Source of the DNA: an uncultured Eggerthellaceae bacterium
GTDB lineage: Bacteria > Actinomycetota > Coriobacteriia > Coriobacteriales > Eggerthellaceae
NCBI GenBank assembly: GCA_958454405.1
Contig: CAUEBO010000035.1
Coordinates: 1 to 28,997 of the forward strand
Length of the DNA stretch: 28,997 nt
Direction: 5' to 3'
The notes under the pieces were generated by a model, which was given only the letters and a program-made list of their open reading frames with translations, did no database searches and was not told the DNA's origin. Below, piece after piece: positions 13,423-21,226 of the stretch. The first letter of the stretch is position 1; each line of letters starts with the position of its first letter. Position numbers and translations under genes: made by a program.

Positions 13423-13442
13423 GCCCGCCTTGCGCGGCGGGC
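13423..13442. terminator. Hairpin after the LCP-family gene
   Basis: GCCCGCC (13423-13429) pairs with GGCGGGC (13436-13442) around TTGCGC. It stands between the LCP stop codon and the NFU promoter. There is no T-run. Confidence 0.45.
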
Positions 13443-13462
13443 GCGGAGAGCGAGCGGCGGCG

Positions 13463-14956
13463 TCACGCGGCAGGTTTCCAATCCTGTCCCAGAACCACGA
13501 GCACGTCGGTGTCGAAGGTGTAGAAATCGCCGCCGTTCACGGCACGGCCCGCGGAGAGCGCCGCGATCACGGTCTGGGCGGCCGGGAGGAAGGCTTCGTC
13601 CTTGTACACCACGAGCGTCTCGTTGTAGGCGAAGGAATCCGTGTTGCCCGTCTCGGTCACGTTGAACCCCTGTTCCGTCAGGGCGTTCGCAATCTGCGAC
13701 GCCCCACCCGTGACGCCGGATCCGTTGCGCACGGTGATCGTGAAGCTGGCGGGATCGACCGTGGACACGCCCTCTTGCGCCGAGGGGTCCTCGCCCGCCT
13801 CCACGAGCTTCATCATGGCGTCCTTGGCGTCCGCCGAAACCGCGTAGTATGCAACGTCGTCGCGCGTCAGGTCGTAGCCGGGAAGAAGCGCCCCGAACAC
13901 CGCGCCCGCCTCCATGCCGCGCAGCGCATCCGCCAGCGAGAGCGCGTCGGAAGCGCCCATGTCCGTTTGGAACGAGCCGCCGACGGCATCGAGCGTCGTG
14001 AGGAACCCGAACGGCCCGTCGCCCAGCAGACGCAGCGAAAGGGCCGTCAGGAGCTTGCGCTGGTTCGCCGCCTGCGCCTCCGAACCGTCGGTGAAGTTGC
14101 TCGCCCGCAAAAACGTGAGCGCCGCCTGGCCGTCGAGCGTCTGCGTTCCCGGCTGCAGGTACACGGCGCCGGCGGCCGGATCGTCCACCTCCTCGGCCAC
14201 GTCGACCTCGACGCCGCCGAGCGCATCCACCAGCCCCACGATGCCGGCCGCGTCGATCTCGACGTAATGGGACGCCTGAACTCCCGCAAGGCTCGCGACC
14301 GCGTTCACCAGCGCGCCGTCGCCTTCCATGGTCGCCGCCTCGCGAAGTTGATGGACGTTGCCGTCTTTCAACTTGACTTGCGTGTTCGCGGGCACGGACA
14401 CGACCGTTGCTGATTTCGCCTCGGGATCAACGCGCACGAGCGCGATGGCATCGGGCCCTTCGACGGCGTTCGGGGAGCCCGCCGCATCCAGATCAGCGGC
14501 CACCACCGCGTAGAAGGAGCCCGATTCGCCCGGGGCGGCGAGCGCGGACGGCGCGTCCGAGTCTTTCAGCCCGATCTTGGCATCGAGCGAGCCGAAGAAC
14601 GTCGCCACGCCCACGCCGACGGCCACGCAGACCACGACGGCGCAGCAGACGAGGGCGACGACGATGCGGCGAACGCGCGCGCGGCGCTGTATCTCCTGCG
14701 CGAACTCGCGGCGGCCCACCCGCTTCGCGTACTGCGACCCGCTCTCGCGCGAAGCGGTGTCCGGCACGATGGTGTCCACGTAGCCCCGCGTGGCGCGGCG
14801 CTGCCTGCGCGCGCTGGAGAAGCTCACGGATTCGCCGTTCATGTGGCGCGACGAGCGGCCGCCGGAAACGTGCGTGCCGATCGTCGCCGTGCGCAGACGG
14901 CGCGACGTCATCTTCGAACGGGAAGCCGTGATTCCCTTTTTCCGCTTGTTGACCAT
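13463..14956 (-). CDS. LytR-CpsA-Psr-like membrane protein with LytR_C domain, catalytic residues degenerate
   Basis: 497 residues. Residues 1-96 are a basic cytoplasmic region and 97-121 a membrane segment. Residues of roughly 145-350 are an LCP-like extracellular domain, and 405-495 a LytR_C domain (SFTITVRNGSGVTGGASQIANALTEQGFNVTETGN). LCP enzymes attach glycopolymers to peptidoglycan. Here the usual PRDT motif is SVPANTQV (187-194), and the Arg-rich loop YVRxRxxDSDxGRxxRQ is FLRASNFTDGSEAQAANQRK (282-301), so most phosphate-binding Arg and Asp residues are missing. It may be a non-catalytic relative. The gene begins 17 bases after the murA stop codon, implying one operon. Confidence 0.85.
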   Translation of the reverse strand: MVNKRKKGITASRSKMTSRRLRTATIGTHVSGGRSSRHMNGESVSFSSARRQRRATRGYVDTIVPDTASRESGSQYAKRVGRREFAQEIQRRARVRRIVVALVCCAVVVCVAVGVGVATFFGSLDAKIGLKDSDAPSALAAPGESGSFYAVVAADLDAAGSPNAVEGPDAIALVRVDPEAKSATVVSVPANTQVKLKDGNVHQLREAATMEGDGALVNAVASLAGVQASHYVEIDAAGIVGLVDALGGVEVDVAEEVDDPAAGAVYLQPGTQTLDGQAALTFLRASNFTDGSEAQAANQRKLLTALSLRLLGDGPFGFLTTLDAVGGSFQTDMGASDALSLADALRGMEAGAVFGALLPGYDLTRDDVAYYAVSADAKDAMMKLVEAGEDPSAQEGVSTVDPASFTITVRNGSGVTGGASQIANALTEQGFNVTETGNTDSFAYNETLVVYKDEAFLPAAQTVIAALSAGRAVNGGDFYTFDTDVLVVLGQDWKPAA

Positions 14957-14973
14957 GGAGCCGCCCGTCGGAG

Positions 14974-16257
14974 CTAGCGGAGGTCGCCGTCGACGGGAAC
15001 GCGCGCGACGTCCGCGCCCAGCGAGGCCAGCTTGCCCGCGTAGTCCTCGTATCCGCGATCGATGTGCCGGATGTCATGGACGCGCGTCTCGCCCTCGGCG
15101 GCGATCCCCGCAAGCACGAGGGCGGCTCCCGCGCGCAGATCGGTGGCCGACACGTCGGCCCCCTGCAGCACCTTGACGCCGCGGATGAGCGCATGGTGGT
15201 CCTCGATCGCGATATCGGCTCCCATGCGCATGAGCTCGGCTGCGAACATGAACCGGTTCTCGAACACGTTCTCCGTGATCACGGACATGCCGTCGGCCCG
15301 TGCGGCCAGGAGCATGAACTGCGCCTGGAGGTCGGTTGGGAAGCCGGGATGCGGCAGGGTCTGGATGTCGATGGGCACGAGCGGGCGATCGCGCTCGACG
15401 GTGACCCAATCAGGCCCCGCCTTAACGTCGCAGCCCATGGCCTCAAGCTTCATGAGGGCCACGCGCAGGTACGCGGGATCGATGCCGCGCACCGTCAACG
15501 GCCCTCCCGTGAGCGCCCCGCCGGCAAGGAAGGTGCCCGCCTCGATGCGGTCCCCCACCGTCGTGTGCTCGCAGGGGTGCAGGCTTTCCAGCGGGACGCC
15601 TTCGATTTCGATGATGGACGATCCCGCGCCGCTCACCTGGGCGCCCATGTCCACGAGCATGTTCACCAGATCGACGATCTCCGGCTCCCGCGCGGCGTTC
15701 TCGATCACGGTCCCGCCCTCCGCGACGATCGACGCCATGAGCAGGTTCTCGGTTGCGCCGACGCTCGGGAAGTCCAGCACGACGTGCGCGCCCTTCAAAC
15801 CGTCGGGAGTCGACGCCTCCAGGAAGCCGTGGTCGACGGAAAGCTTCACGCCCAGGGCCTCGAGGCCCACCAGATGGATGTCGATCTTGCGCGCGCCTAT
15901 CTGGCACCCGCCCGGCATGGCCACGCGGGCATGGCCGAATCGGCCGATGAGCGGGCCGAGCACCGAGATGCTCGCACGCATCTTCGAGACGAGCTCGTAC
16001 GGGGTCTCGCACCGGTCCACCGACGACGTGTCCACTGAAAGCGTGTGGCCCCGGCGCTCCACGTTCGCCCCGAGGCGCCGCATGACCTCCGACATGATGT
16101 CGATGTCCGAGATGAGCGGGACGTTGTGGATGGTCGAGGTGCCCTGGCCGAGCAGGGCCGCGGCCATGAGCTTGAGCGCCGAGTTCTTGGCGCCCGATAC
16201 CGAAACCTCGCCGCTCAGCGTGTTGTTTCCCTGCACGATGATGATCTCTTCAGCCAT
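14974..16257 (-). CDS. murA: UDP-N-acetylglucosamine 1-carboxyvinyltransferase
   Basis: 427 residues, the first committed enzyme of peptidoglycan synthesis (UDP-GlcNAc plus PEP). The N-terminal SGAKNSAL holds K24 and N25. The active-site Cys is C118 in MPGGCQIGARKIDIHL, so the enzyme is the fosfomycin-sensitive Cys type rather than the Asp variant. The end region EGETRVHDIRHIDRGYEDYAGKLASLGAD is typical. GGAGG is 7 bases before the ATG. The LCP-like gene follows after 17 bases. A TATAAT (minus, 16354-16349) about 90 bases upstream is the likely -10. Confidence 0.98.
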   Translation of the reverse strand: MAEEIIIVQGNNTLSGEVSVSGAKNSALKLMAAALLGQGTSTIHNVPLISDIDIMSEVMRRLGANVERRGHTLSVDTSSVDRCETPYELVSKMRASISVLGPLIGRFGHARVAMPGGCQIGARKIDIHLVGLEALGVKLSVDHGFLEASTPDGLKGAHVVLDFPSVGATENLLMASIVAEGGTVIENAAREPEIVDLVNMLVDMGAQVSGAGSSIIEIEGVPLESLHPCEHTTVGDRIEAGTFLAGGALTGGPLTVRGIDPAYLRVALMKLEAMGCDVKAGPDWVTVERDRPLVPIDIQTLPHPGFPTDLQAQFMLLAARADGMSVITENVFENRFMFAAELMRMGADIAIEDHHALIRGVKVLQGADVSATDLRAGAALVLAGIAAEGETRVHDIRHIDRGYEDYAGKLASLGADVARVPVDGDLR

Positions 16258-16460
16258 GAAGCATCCTCCGCGCCCGAAGCGATGGGATTCGGACGTTGGT
16301 TTCGTCTAGTGTCGGGCGCCGCCTGGAGCGCCCTTCGCGATATCGACCATTATAAGAACAGGGGGGCCGCCCGCCCACCATCATCACAACGAAAGCAGAA
16401 CGGCTGGTGGAAGGTGCCGTCGCGATGGAATCTGCACAGGTCGGCGCAGTAAGACAGCGA

Positions 16461-16561
16461 GGAGCCCCCTCGCGCCGATAATCGGCCCGTTTCGCGGCTG
16501 AGCGTACTTCGGTACGCGAAGGCAAGCGAAAAAGGGTCGAGGATCGGTGCGAGGGGGCTCC
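16461..16561 (+). other. Long structured element with a cUUCGg apical loop, candidate ncRNA
   Basis: Nested pairing over 101 bases. Arms 16461-16479 and 16543-16561 pair over 19 bp with one G-U. CGGCCC (16483-16488) pairs with GGGTCG (16534-16539), and TTTCGC (16490-16495) with GCGAAA (16526-16531). GCGTAC (16502-16507) pairs with GTACGC (16512-16517) around TTCG. Tandem G-A pairs (16500-16501 against 16518-16519) flank the top stem. The closing C-UUCG-G loop is stable only in plus-strand RNA. No Rfam family is recognised. Confidence 0.5.
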
Positions 16562-16573
16562 GCAGCGTCGAGC

Positions 16574-16603
16574 TGTTCCGGCGGCCGTCAGGCCGCCGGA
16601 ACA
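16574..16603 (-). terminator. Hairpin terminator of tsf
   Basis: Thirteen-base arms 16574-16586 and 16591-16603 pair perfectly around GTCA, beginning 3 bases after the tsf stop codon. No T-run follows. Confidence 0.6.
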
Positions 16604-16606
16604 CAG

Positions 16607-17467
16607 CTATTCACCGAGGACGAAGCGCTTGAAGTCGACGATCTTGATCTCGCCGCCCAGGTTCTTCGCAACCTCGGCCGTGTACTCGTTCACGGTCTGG
16701 TCGGGGTTCTTCACGAACGGCTGCTCGGTGAGGGTGTTCTCCTTGAAGAACTTCTCCAGGCGGCCGGTGGCCATCTTCTCCTGGATGGCCTCGGGCTTGC
16801 CGGACTCGGCGGCCTGCGCCATGTAGATGGCCTTCTCGTGCTCGACGATGGCCGGGTCCACGGAGTCGCGGTTCGCGGCGACCGGCGCGGCGGCGGCCAC
16901 CTGCATGGCCACGTCGCGGCCGTACTGCGCAAATCCATCGGACACGGGGTCGATGCCCTCCACGTCGAACTGCACGAGCACGCCGATCTTGCCGCCGCCG
17001 TGGATGTAGGACGACACGGCGCCGCCTTCCACCACCGCGAAGCGGGCGAGCTGGATGTTCTCGCCGAGCGTGTGGATGGCGTCGGTGACCACGGCCTCAA
17101 CCGTCTCTCCCTCGGCATCGGCGGCCTTGAGCGCGTCGAGGTCGGCAGGGTTGGCGGCCAGAGCGGCCTTGGCGATCTTGTCGGCGTAGGCCTTGAACTT
17201 GTCGTTCATGCCCACGAAGTCGGTCTCGCAGTTCAGCTCGACGACGGCGCCTGCCTTGGCGTCGTCGGAGACGATGGCCATGACCGTGCCCTCGTTGGTG
17301 GCGCGGCCGGCCTTCTTGGCGACGGCGGCCAGGCCGCGGGTGCGCAACACGTCGACGGCGGCCTCGATGTCGCCGTCAGCCTCGACGAGCGCCTTCTTGC
17401 ACTCCATCATGCCGGCGCCGGTCATCTCGCGAAGCTCCTTGACCATGGAAGCGGTGATGTCAGCCAC
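16607..17467 (-). CDS. tsf: Translation elongation factor Ts
   Basis: 286-residue nucleotide exchange factor for EF-Tu. The N-terminal UBA-like domain carries the EF-Ts signature (VKELREMTGAGMMECKKAL). The core has ELNCETDFVGMND, the TDF loop that inserts into EF-Tu. The C-terminal ENTLTEQPFVKNPDQTV segment is also typical. It lies 114 bp downstream of rpsB, the universal gene order, and the gap contains three small hairpins (17491-17507, 17521-17550, 17565-17576) that may modulate read-through. Confidence 0.98.
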   Translation of the reverse strand: MADITASMVKELREMTGAGMMECKKALVEADGDIEAAVDVLRTRGLAAVAKKAGRATNEGTVMAIVSDDAKAGAVVELNCETDFVGMNDKFKAYADKIAKAALAANPADLDALKAADAEGETVEAVVTDAIHTLGENIQLARFAVVEGGAVSSYIHGGGKIGVLVQFDVEGIDPVSDGFAQYGRDVAMQVAAAAPVAANRDSVDPAIVEHEKAIYMAQAAESGKPEAIQEKMATGRLEKFFKENTLTEQPFVKNPDQTVNEYTAEVAKNLGGEIKIVDFKRFVLGE

Positions 17468-17490
17468 GTTGATCCTTTCTCTTTGCTACG

Positions 17491-17576
17491 CCGCGCGCAT
17501 CGCGCGGCCTGGGCGGAAAGCGCCGCCGCTCGCGCAAGCGGGCGACGGCGCGGTCGTTCGAAAACGCCGAAAGGCG
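17491..17576 (-). promoter_or_regulatory. Three hairpins in the rpsB-tsf gap
   Basis: CCGCGCG-CAT-CGCGCGG (17491-17507). A two-part stem CGCCG/CGGCG with CCGCT/AGCGG at 17521-17550. CGCC-GAAA-GGCG (17565-17576). They could act as partial terminators or RNA-processing sites between the two genes. Confidence 0.4.
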
Positions 17577-17581
17577 GACGC

Positions 17582-18436
17582 CTATTCGGCAGCGGGAGCA
17601 GCAGCCTCGTGAGCCGCTTCGGCGGCAGGGGCGGCCTCGGCGGGCGCTGAAGCGGCGGCCTCTTCCGTCGCAGCAGCCTCGGGCGCAGCCTCGGCGGCAG
17701 CAGCCTCGGGCGCGGCGGCCTCGGCCTCGCCGGCCATCTCGGCGGCCGTCACCGGCGCGCCAACGCCGGCGATGACGGCGTCCGCGATGAAGTCGGCCAG
17801 CAGGCGGACCGAGCGGATGGCGTCGTCGTTGGCGGGAATGCCGTAATCGACGTCGTCGGGATCGCAGTTCGTGTCCAGCGTACCCACCACGGGAATGTCC
17901 AGGCGGCGCGCTTCATGGATGGCGATGGCCTCGCGGTTCGTGTCGATGACGAACACCGCCTCGGGCGTGCGCTTCATGTTGCGGATGCCGTTGAGGTTCG
18001 TCTGCAGCTTGGAAAGCTCTTTGCGAAGCAGGATCTGCTCCTTCTTGGGAAGCATCGCCATGCGGCCATCGGCCTCCATGGCCTCCAGCTCCTCCATGCG
18101 GGTCACGCGGGAGCGGATGGTGACGAAGTTCGTCAGCATGCCGCCGAGCCAGCGGGCGTTCACGTAGGGCATGCCGCACTTGTTCGCAGCGTCGGCCACG
18201 GCTTCCTGCGCCTGCTTCTTCGTGCCCACGAACAGCACGGTGCCGCCCTTCTTGGCCAGCTCGGACACGAACGTGTACGCCTGGTCCAAGCCCACGAGCG
18301 TCTGCTTGAGGTCGATGATGTAGATGTCCCCGCGGCTGCCGAAAATGTACGGCTTCATCTTGGGGTTCCAACGGCGCGTCTGATGGCCGAAGTGGCTGCC
18401 CGCGTCGAGCAGCGTCTTGATGCTGACTTTCGTCAT
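17582..18436 (-). CDS. rpsB: Ribosomal protein S2 with Ala/Glu-rich tail
   Basis: 284 residues. The S2 body is complete, from MTKVSIKTLLDAGSHFGHQTRRWNPKMKPYIFG through GTLDTNCDPDDVDYGIPANDDAIRSVRLL. From about residue 228 a tail of roughly 55 residues is almost entirely Ala, Glu and Pro (for example AAAPEAAAAEAAPEAAATEE). The start is placed at the Met that matches the family N-terminus, with GGAGAGAG just upstream; an in-frame ATG four codons earlier (18448) has AGAGGAC and cannot be excluded. It is followed by tsf. A consensus promoter and a foldable leader lie upstream. Confidence 0.97.
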   Translation of the reverse strand: MTKVSIKTLLDAGSHFGHQTRRWNPKMKPYIFGSRGDIYIIDLKQTLVGLDQAYTFVSELAKKGGTVLFVGTKKQAQEAVADAANKCGMPYVNARWLGGMLTNFVTIRSRVTRMEELEAMEADGRMAMLPKKEQILLRKELSKLQTNLNGIRNMKRTPEAVFVIDTNREAIAIHEARRLDIPVVGTLDTNCDPDDVDYGIPANDDAIRSVRLLADFIADAVIAGVGAPVTAAEMAGEAEAAAPEAAAAEAAPEAAATEEAAASAPAEAAPAAEAAHEAAAPAAE

Positions 18437-18460
18437 GACTCTCTCCATTCGTTAGTCCTC

Positions 18461-18529
18461 TGCTTGCGGTCATCCCCGGCTTCCGCAGCCTTTTTCGGTT
18501 GGCCACTGGCGGAGCGGGTCGCGCAAGCA
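18461..18529 (-). promoter_or_regulatory. Structured leader of rpsB
   Basis: TGCTTGCG (18461-18468) pairs perfectly with CGCAAGCA (18522-18529), closing a 69-base domain. Inside, CCGC-type arms near 18482-18486 and 18510-18515 can form a second stem. The closing helix sits right above the rpsB ribosome site. S2 represses its own messenger in E. coli through its leader; a similar role here is inferred. Confidence 0.5.
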
Positions 18530-18550
18530 TGCGTAATTAGAAACCGTAGA

Positions 18551-18579
18551 AGTATAACCGACCTGCTCTTCCCATGCAA
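18551..18579 (-). promoter_or_regulatory. rpsB-tsf promoter
   Basis: On the minus strand -35 TTGCAT (18579-18574), a 17-bp spacer, and -10 TATACT (18556-18551). It is one of the few promoters here with both hexamers. Confidence 0.75.
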
Positions 18580-18654
18580 GCCCGCATATCGCCCGCTGAA
18601 CCCGCGGGTCGCGGGTCGCGCCCTGCCGTCGATTCTCAAAGAGGGTGCGGATCG

Positions 18655-18686
18655 ATATCAAATACCTATATCACATCGCCTATAAT
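18655..18686 (+). promoter_or_regulatory. LysR-type box and -10 of the LysR gene
   Basis: ATATCAAATACCTAT (18655-18669) has the T-N11-A pattern of LysR-family operators and lies where the -35 would be. TATAAT (18681-18686) is the -10. The flanking GATAT (18654-18658) and ATATC (18668-18672) make a dyad. The position suggests autorepression. A 13-of-15 copy precedes the flavin reductase gene. Confidence 0.6.
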
Positions 18687-18776
18687 GCCTTTGGAGCATT
18701 TGATGCGACCTCTACCCCACCTGTCCTTTTCGGCGCATCGCGCGCCCAAACCGTCCCGATCTGGAAGAAGGAGTCC

Positions 18777-19673
18777 ATGGAGCTTCGCGTCCTGCAGTAC
18801 TTCCTCATGGTGGCCCGCGAGGAGAACATCACGCGGGCGGCCCAGCAGCTGCACATCACCCAGCCCACGCTCTCGCGCCAGCTCGCCCAGCTCGAACGCG
18901 AGCTGGGGGCGAAGCTGTTCACGCGCAGCAGCCACAACATCGCCCTCACCAGCGAGGGCGTGCTGCTCAAGCGCCGCGCCCAGGAGCTTTTGGCGCTGGC
19001 CGACAAAACCGTGAAGGAGGTGGCCCACGAGGAGGACTCGCTCGCGGGCGAGGTGGCTGTCGGCTGCGGCGAGTTCTTGAGCATGGGCGAGTTGGCCGAA
19101 CTCATGACGGACTTTCGCAGGAAGTACCCGCTCGTGTCCTTCGACGTGCACAGCGGCAACGTTGCGGGCATCAAGCGCCGCATGGAGGCCGGCGAGCTCG
19201 ACGTCGGCTTGGTGGGCGAGCCGGTGGACGTGCGCACCTACGAGTTCGCGCGCATGGGACGCAAGGAGGAATGGGGCGTGCTCGTGCGCGAGGACTCCCC
19301 GCTTGCGGACAACGCCGCCGTCACCCCCGACGACCTGGCGAGAGTCCCCCTTATCGTGTCGAAGAGCGAATCGGCGCACAACGCCCTTGCCGGCTGGTTC
19401 GGGAACCGCGCGACCGACATGGAGGTGGCCTGCACGTACAACCTCCTGTACAACGGCGCCATCCTGGTGCGCGCGGGCATGGGCGTGGCTGTGGGGCTGC
19501 GGCTGGACGGGCGCTACGACGGGCTGCGCTTCGTGCCGCTTGCGCAGGGTTTCGACATGGGAACCATGCTCATCTGGAAGGAGCACCAGGCGTTCTCACC
19601 GGCGACGGCCGCGTTCATCCGGTTCGCCAAGAAGCGCACGTCCAGCAAACAGGCCGCCTTCGGCGAAACATAG
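18777..19673 (+). CDS. LysR-family transcriptional regulator
   Basis: 298 residues. Residues 1-60 are the winged HTH typical of the family (MELRVLQYFLMVAREENITRAAQQLHITQPTLSRQLAQLERELGAKLFTRS). Residues 88-290 are the substrate-sensing periplasmic-binding-like domain, with GCGEFLSMGELAELMTDFRRKYPLVSFDV, LDVGLVGEP and GVLVREDSPLA. AAGAAGGAG lies just before the ATG. It faces the end of a leftward cluster (flavodoxin, AEC transporter, flavin reductase), whose promoter shares its operator, so this is the likely target. The effector molecule is unknown. Confidence 0.95.
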   Translation: MELRVLQYFLMVAREENITRAAQQLHITQPTLSRQLAQLERELGAKLFTRSSHNIALTSEGVLLKRRAQELLALADKTVKEVAHEEDSLAGEVAVGCGEFLSMGELAELMTDFRRKYPLVSFDVHSGNVAGIKRRMEAGELDVGLVGEPVDVRTYEFARMGRKEEWGVLVREDSPLADNAAVTPDDLARVPLIVSKSESAHNALAGWFGNRATDMEVACTYNLLYNGAILVRAGMGVAVGLRLDGRYDGLRFVPLAQGFDMGTMLIWKEHQAFSPATAAFIRFAKKRTSSKQAAFGET

Positions 19674-19733
19674 TCGCCGGGGCGGCCGACCGCTGGTCAC
19701 GCGAGCCCGACGCGCAACGCGTGAACGCCCGCT

Positions 19734-20219
19734 TCACAAGCCGAGCCCGTCCACCCACGCGCGCAGCGCCTTGTCGGACTGCCGGCTGTTCAGCACCTTG
19801 CCCGGCCGCCAATCGGTTCGCGCGGAGCAGCGCTTTTTCAGGAGAGCCTCTGTGCCGCCCATGCCGCTGCCGCCCGACGTGGCGAACGGCACCACGGTCT
19901 TGCCCGAGAAGTCGTAGCTCTCCAGATACGTCTCGATGATGCGCGGGGCCACGTACCACCAGATGGGAAAGCCCACGAATACCACCTCGTAGCCGTCCAT
20001 GCCACGAACCTTGCTGGCTATGGCGGGACGGGCCTGCGGGTCGTCCATCTCGCGCGAGCTGCGGCTTCCCCGATCGTTCCAATCCAGATCGGCCGCCGAG
20101 TAGGGCTGCGCGGGCACGATCTCGTGTACGTCCGCGCCTATCGCCGCGGCAAGCGCCTTCGCCACCCGGGCCGTGGTTCCACTTGCCGAGAAGTACGCCA
20201 CCAACGTTTTCTTCTTCAT
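19734..20219 (-). CDS. Flavodoxin-like protein
   Basis: 161 residues with the FMN phosphate-binding loop near the N-terminus (YFSASGTTARVA, residues 9-20), a DWNDRGSRSSREMDD segment, and the FPIWWYVAPRIIETYLESYDFSGKTVVPFATSGGSGMGG region. These are typical of long-insert flavodoxins annotated as flavodoxin_4. It should act as a soluble one- or two-electron carrier. AAGAAGG precedes the ATG. It is the last gene of the cluster, 46 bases after the transporter gene, and ends 60 bases from the convergent LysR gene. Confidence 0.93.
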   Translation of the reverse strand: MKKKTLVAYFSASGTTARVAKALAAAIGADVHEIVPAQPYSAADLDWNDRGSRSSREMDDPQARPAIASKVRGMDGYEVVFVGFPIWWYVAPRIIETYLESYDFSGKTVVPFATSGGSGMGGTEALLKKRCSARTDWRPGKVLNSRQSDKALRAWVDGLGL

Positions 20220-20265
20220 CTTGACCTTCTTTCGATTTTGCGTGATTCTCTACCGCTTTTCCCGA

Positions 20266-21189
20266 TCAGAAGCTTGCCATGTACAACACCAGCACAGGGA
20301 CGACAACGAAGGAGGATGCCGTGCTCAGCACGGTGCCCTTCGCGGGCAACTCCTGGCTCCAGCCGAACTGCCCGGCGAACATCGGCGCCATCGACCCGAC
20401 CGGCATCGCGAACATGAGGACGAACACGCCGAGCGCCGTTGCGTCTGGCACGATCAACCGCAGCGCCAAGAACAGCGCCGCCGGCACGATCAGCTGGCGG
20501 ATGGCGATGTAAGGGTACAGTCGCCACTCCGTCGCCACGTCACGCAGGCGCGCCCCCTTCATGATGACGCCGACGAGCATCATGGCGATGGGCGCCGTCA
20601 CTCCCCCTATCACATCGAGCGCCCCCTCCACGAGCGGCGGCAGCCGCACGCCCAAGAGGAACAGCGCGATGGCCAACAGGCAGCCCGCCATGGCCGGATT
20701 GACTGCGCTGCGCCAGGGGATGGAGAGGCGGCCCCGCTCGCGCGGCGCCAGCAAGGCGAAGCCGATGCTGTACAGGAACAGGCTTATCACCATGATGAAG
20801 ATGCTCGACAGGATGATCGACCCGTCGCCCAGAACCGCGGCGACCACAGGAAGGCCGATGAAGCCGGTATTGGTGCAGACGCTCATGAACAGGTAGATGC
20901 GCCGCTCGGAGCGCGGGACCCGCAGCACCGCGTTGCACAGCGCGCCTGTCGCCAACAGCAGGAAGAACTGCGCTGCCGCCAGCGTGAAGGCCCACGGTAT
21001 CTGCACGCCTGCCGCTCCCTGGTTCACGTCGCCCACCGACGCGAGCATCATGCAGGGCAGCGTCACGTTCAGCAGCAGCTTCGTCAGCCTCTCCTTCACG
21101 TAGTCATCGAGGTATCCCAGGCCCGCAGCTGCGTAGCCGGCGGCGACGGCTGCGAGGAGCGTCGCCATCTGGGAGAGCGCACCCTCCAT
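20266..21189 (-). CDS. AEC-family (auxin efflux carrier-like) transporter
   Basis: 307-residue inner-membrane protein with about ten hydrophobic segments. The AEC pattern is clear: N-terminal GYAAAGLGYLDDYVKERLTKLLLNVTLPCMMLASV, then RRIYLFMSVCTNTGFIGLPVVAAVLG with its NTGFIGLP signature, and the C-terminal half repeat ending in PVGSMAPMFAGQFG and LSTASSFVVVPVLVLYM. Members move carboxylates such as malate or related organic acids. The start is the ATG with AAAGGAC upstream; earlier codons overlap the flavin reductase gene end. It lies 37 bp after that gene and 46 bp before flavodoxin. Confidence 0.92.
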   Translation of the reverse strand: MEGALSQMATLLAAVAAGYAAAGLGYLDDYVKERLTKLLLNVTLPCMMLASVGDVNQGAAGVQIPWAFTLAAAQFFLLLATGALCNAVLRVPRSERRIYLFMSVCTNTGFIGLPVVAAVLGDGSIILSSIFIMVISLFLYSIGFALLAPRERGRLSIPWRSAVNPAMAGCLLAIALFLLGVRLPPLVEGALDVIGGVTAPIAMMLVGVIMKGARLRDVATEWRLYPYIAIRQLIVPAALFLALRLIVPDATALGVFVLMFAMPVGSMAPMFAGQFGWSQELPAKGTVLSTASSFVVVPVLVLYMASF

Positions 21190-21226
21190 TGCCCGTTCGT
21201 CCTTTCCCTTCGCCCCTCTGGCGCGC

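Larger units (their letters stand above)
16258..16606. other. Intergenic region between tsf and murA holding a promoter and two hairpins
   Basis: No coding sequence is recognised. From left to right it contains the murA leader, a perfect minus-strand -10 TATAAT (16354-16349), about 100 bases of unassigned sequence, the large hairpin element at 16461-16561, and the tsf terminator at 16574-16603. Minus-strand open frames here have no ribosome site and run through the hairpins. Confidence 0.7.
18437..18776. other. Divergent control region between rpsB and the LysR gene
   Basis: No gene is seen. The left half is the rpsB leader (18437 to about 18545) and its promoter (18551-18579). The right half holds an AT-rich stretch with a LysR-type box (18655-18669) and TATAAT (18681-18686) for the rightward LysR gene. 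Confidence 0.75.

Noticed and set aside
16461..16561. Signal recognition particle RNA
   Set aside because: The apical loop is UUCG, not the GNRA-type loop, and the conserved asymmetric internal loop is absent.
16350..16604. Minus-strand frame with a CxxxC and CxxC pattern near the tsf end
   Set aside because: It runs through two strong hairpins and has no ribosome site; the Cys pattern is probably accidental.
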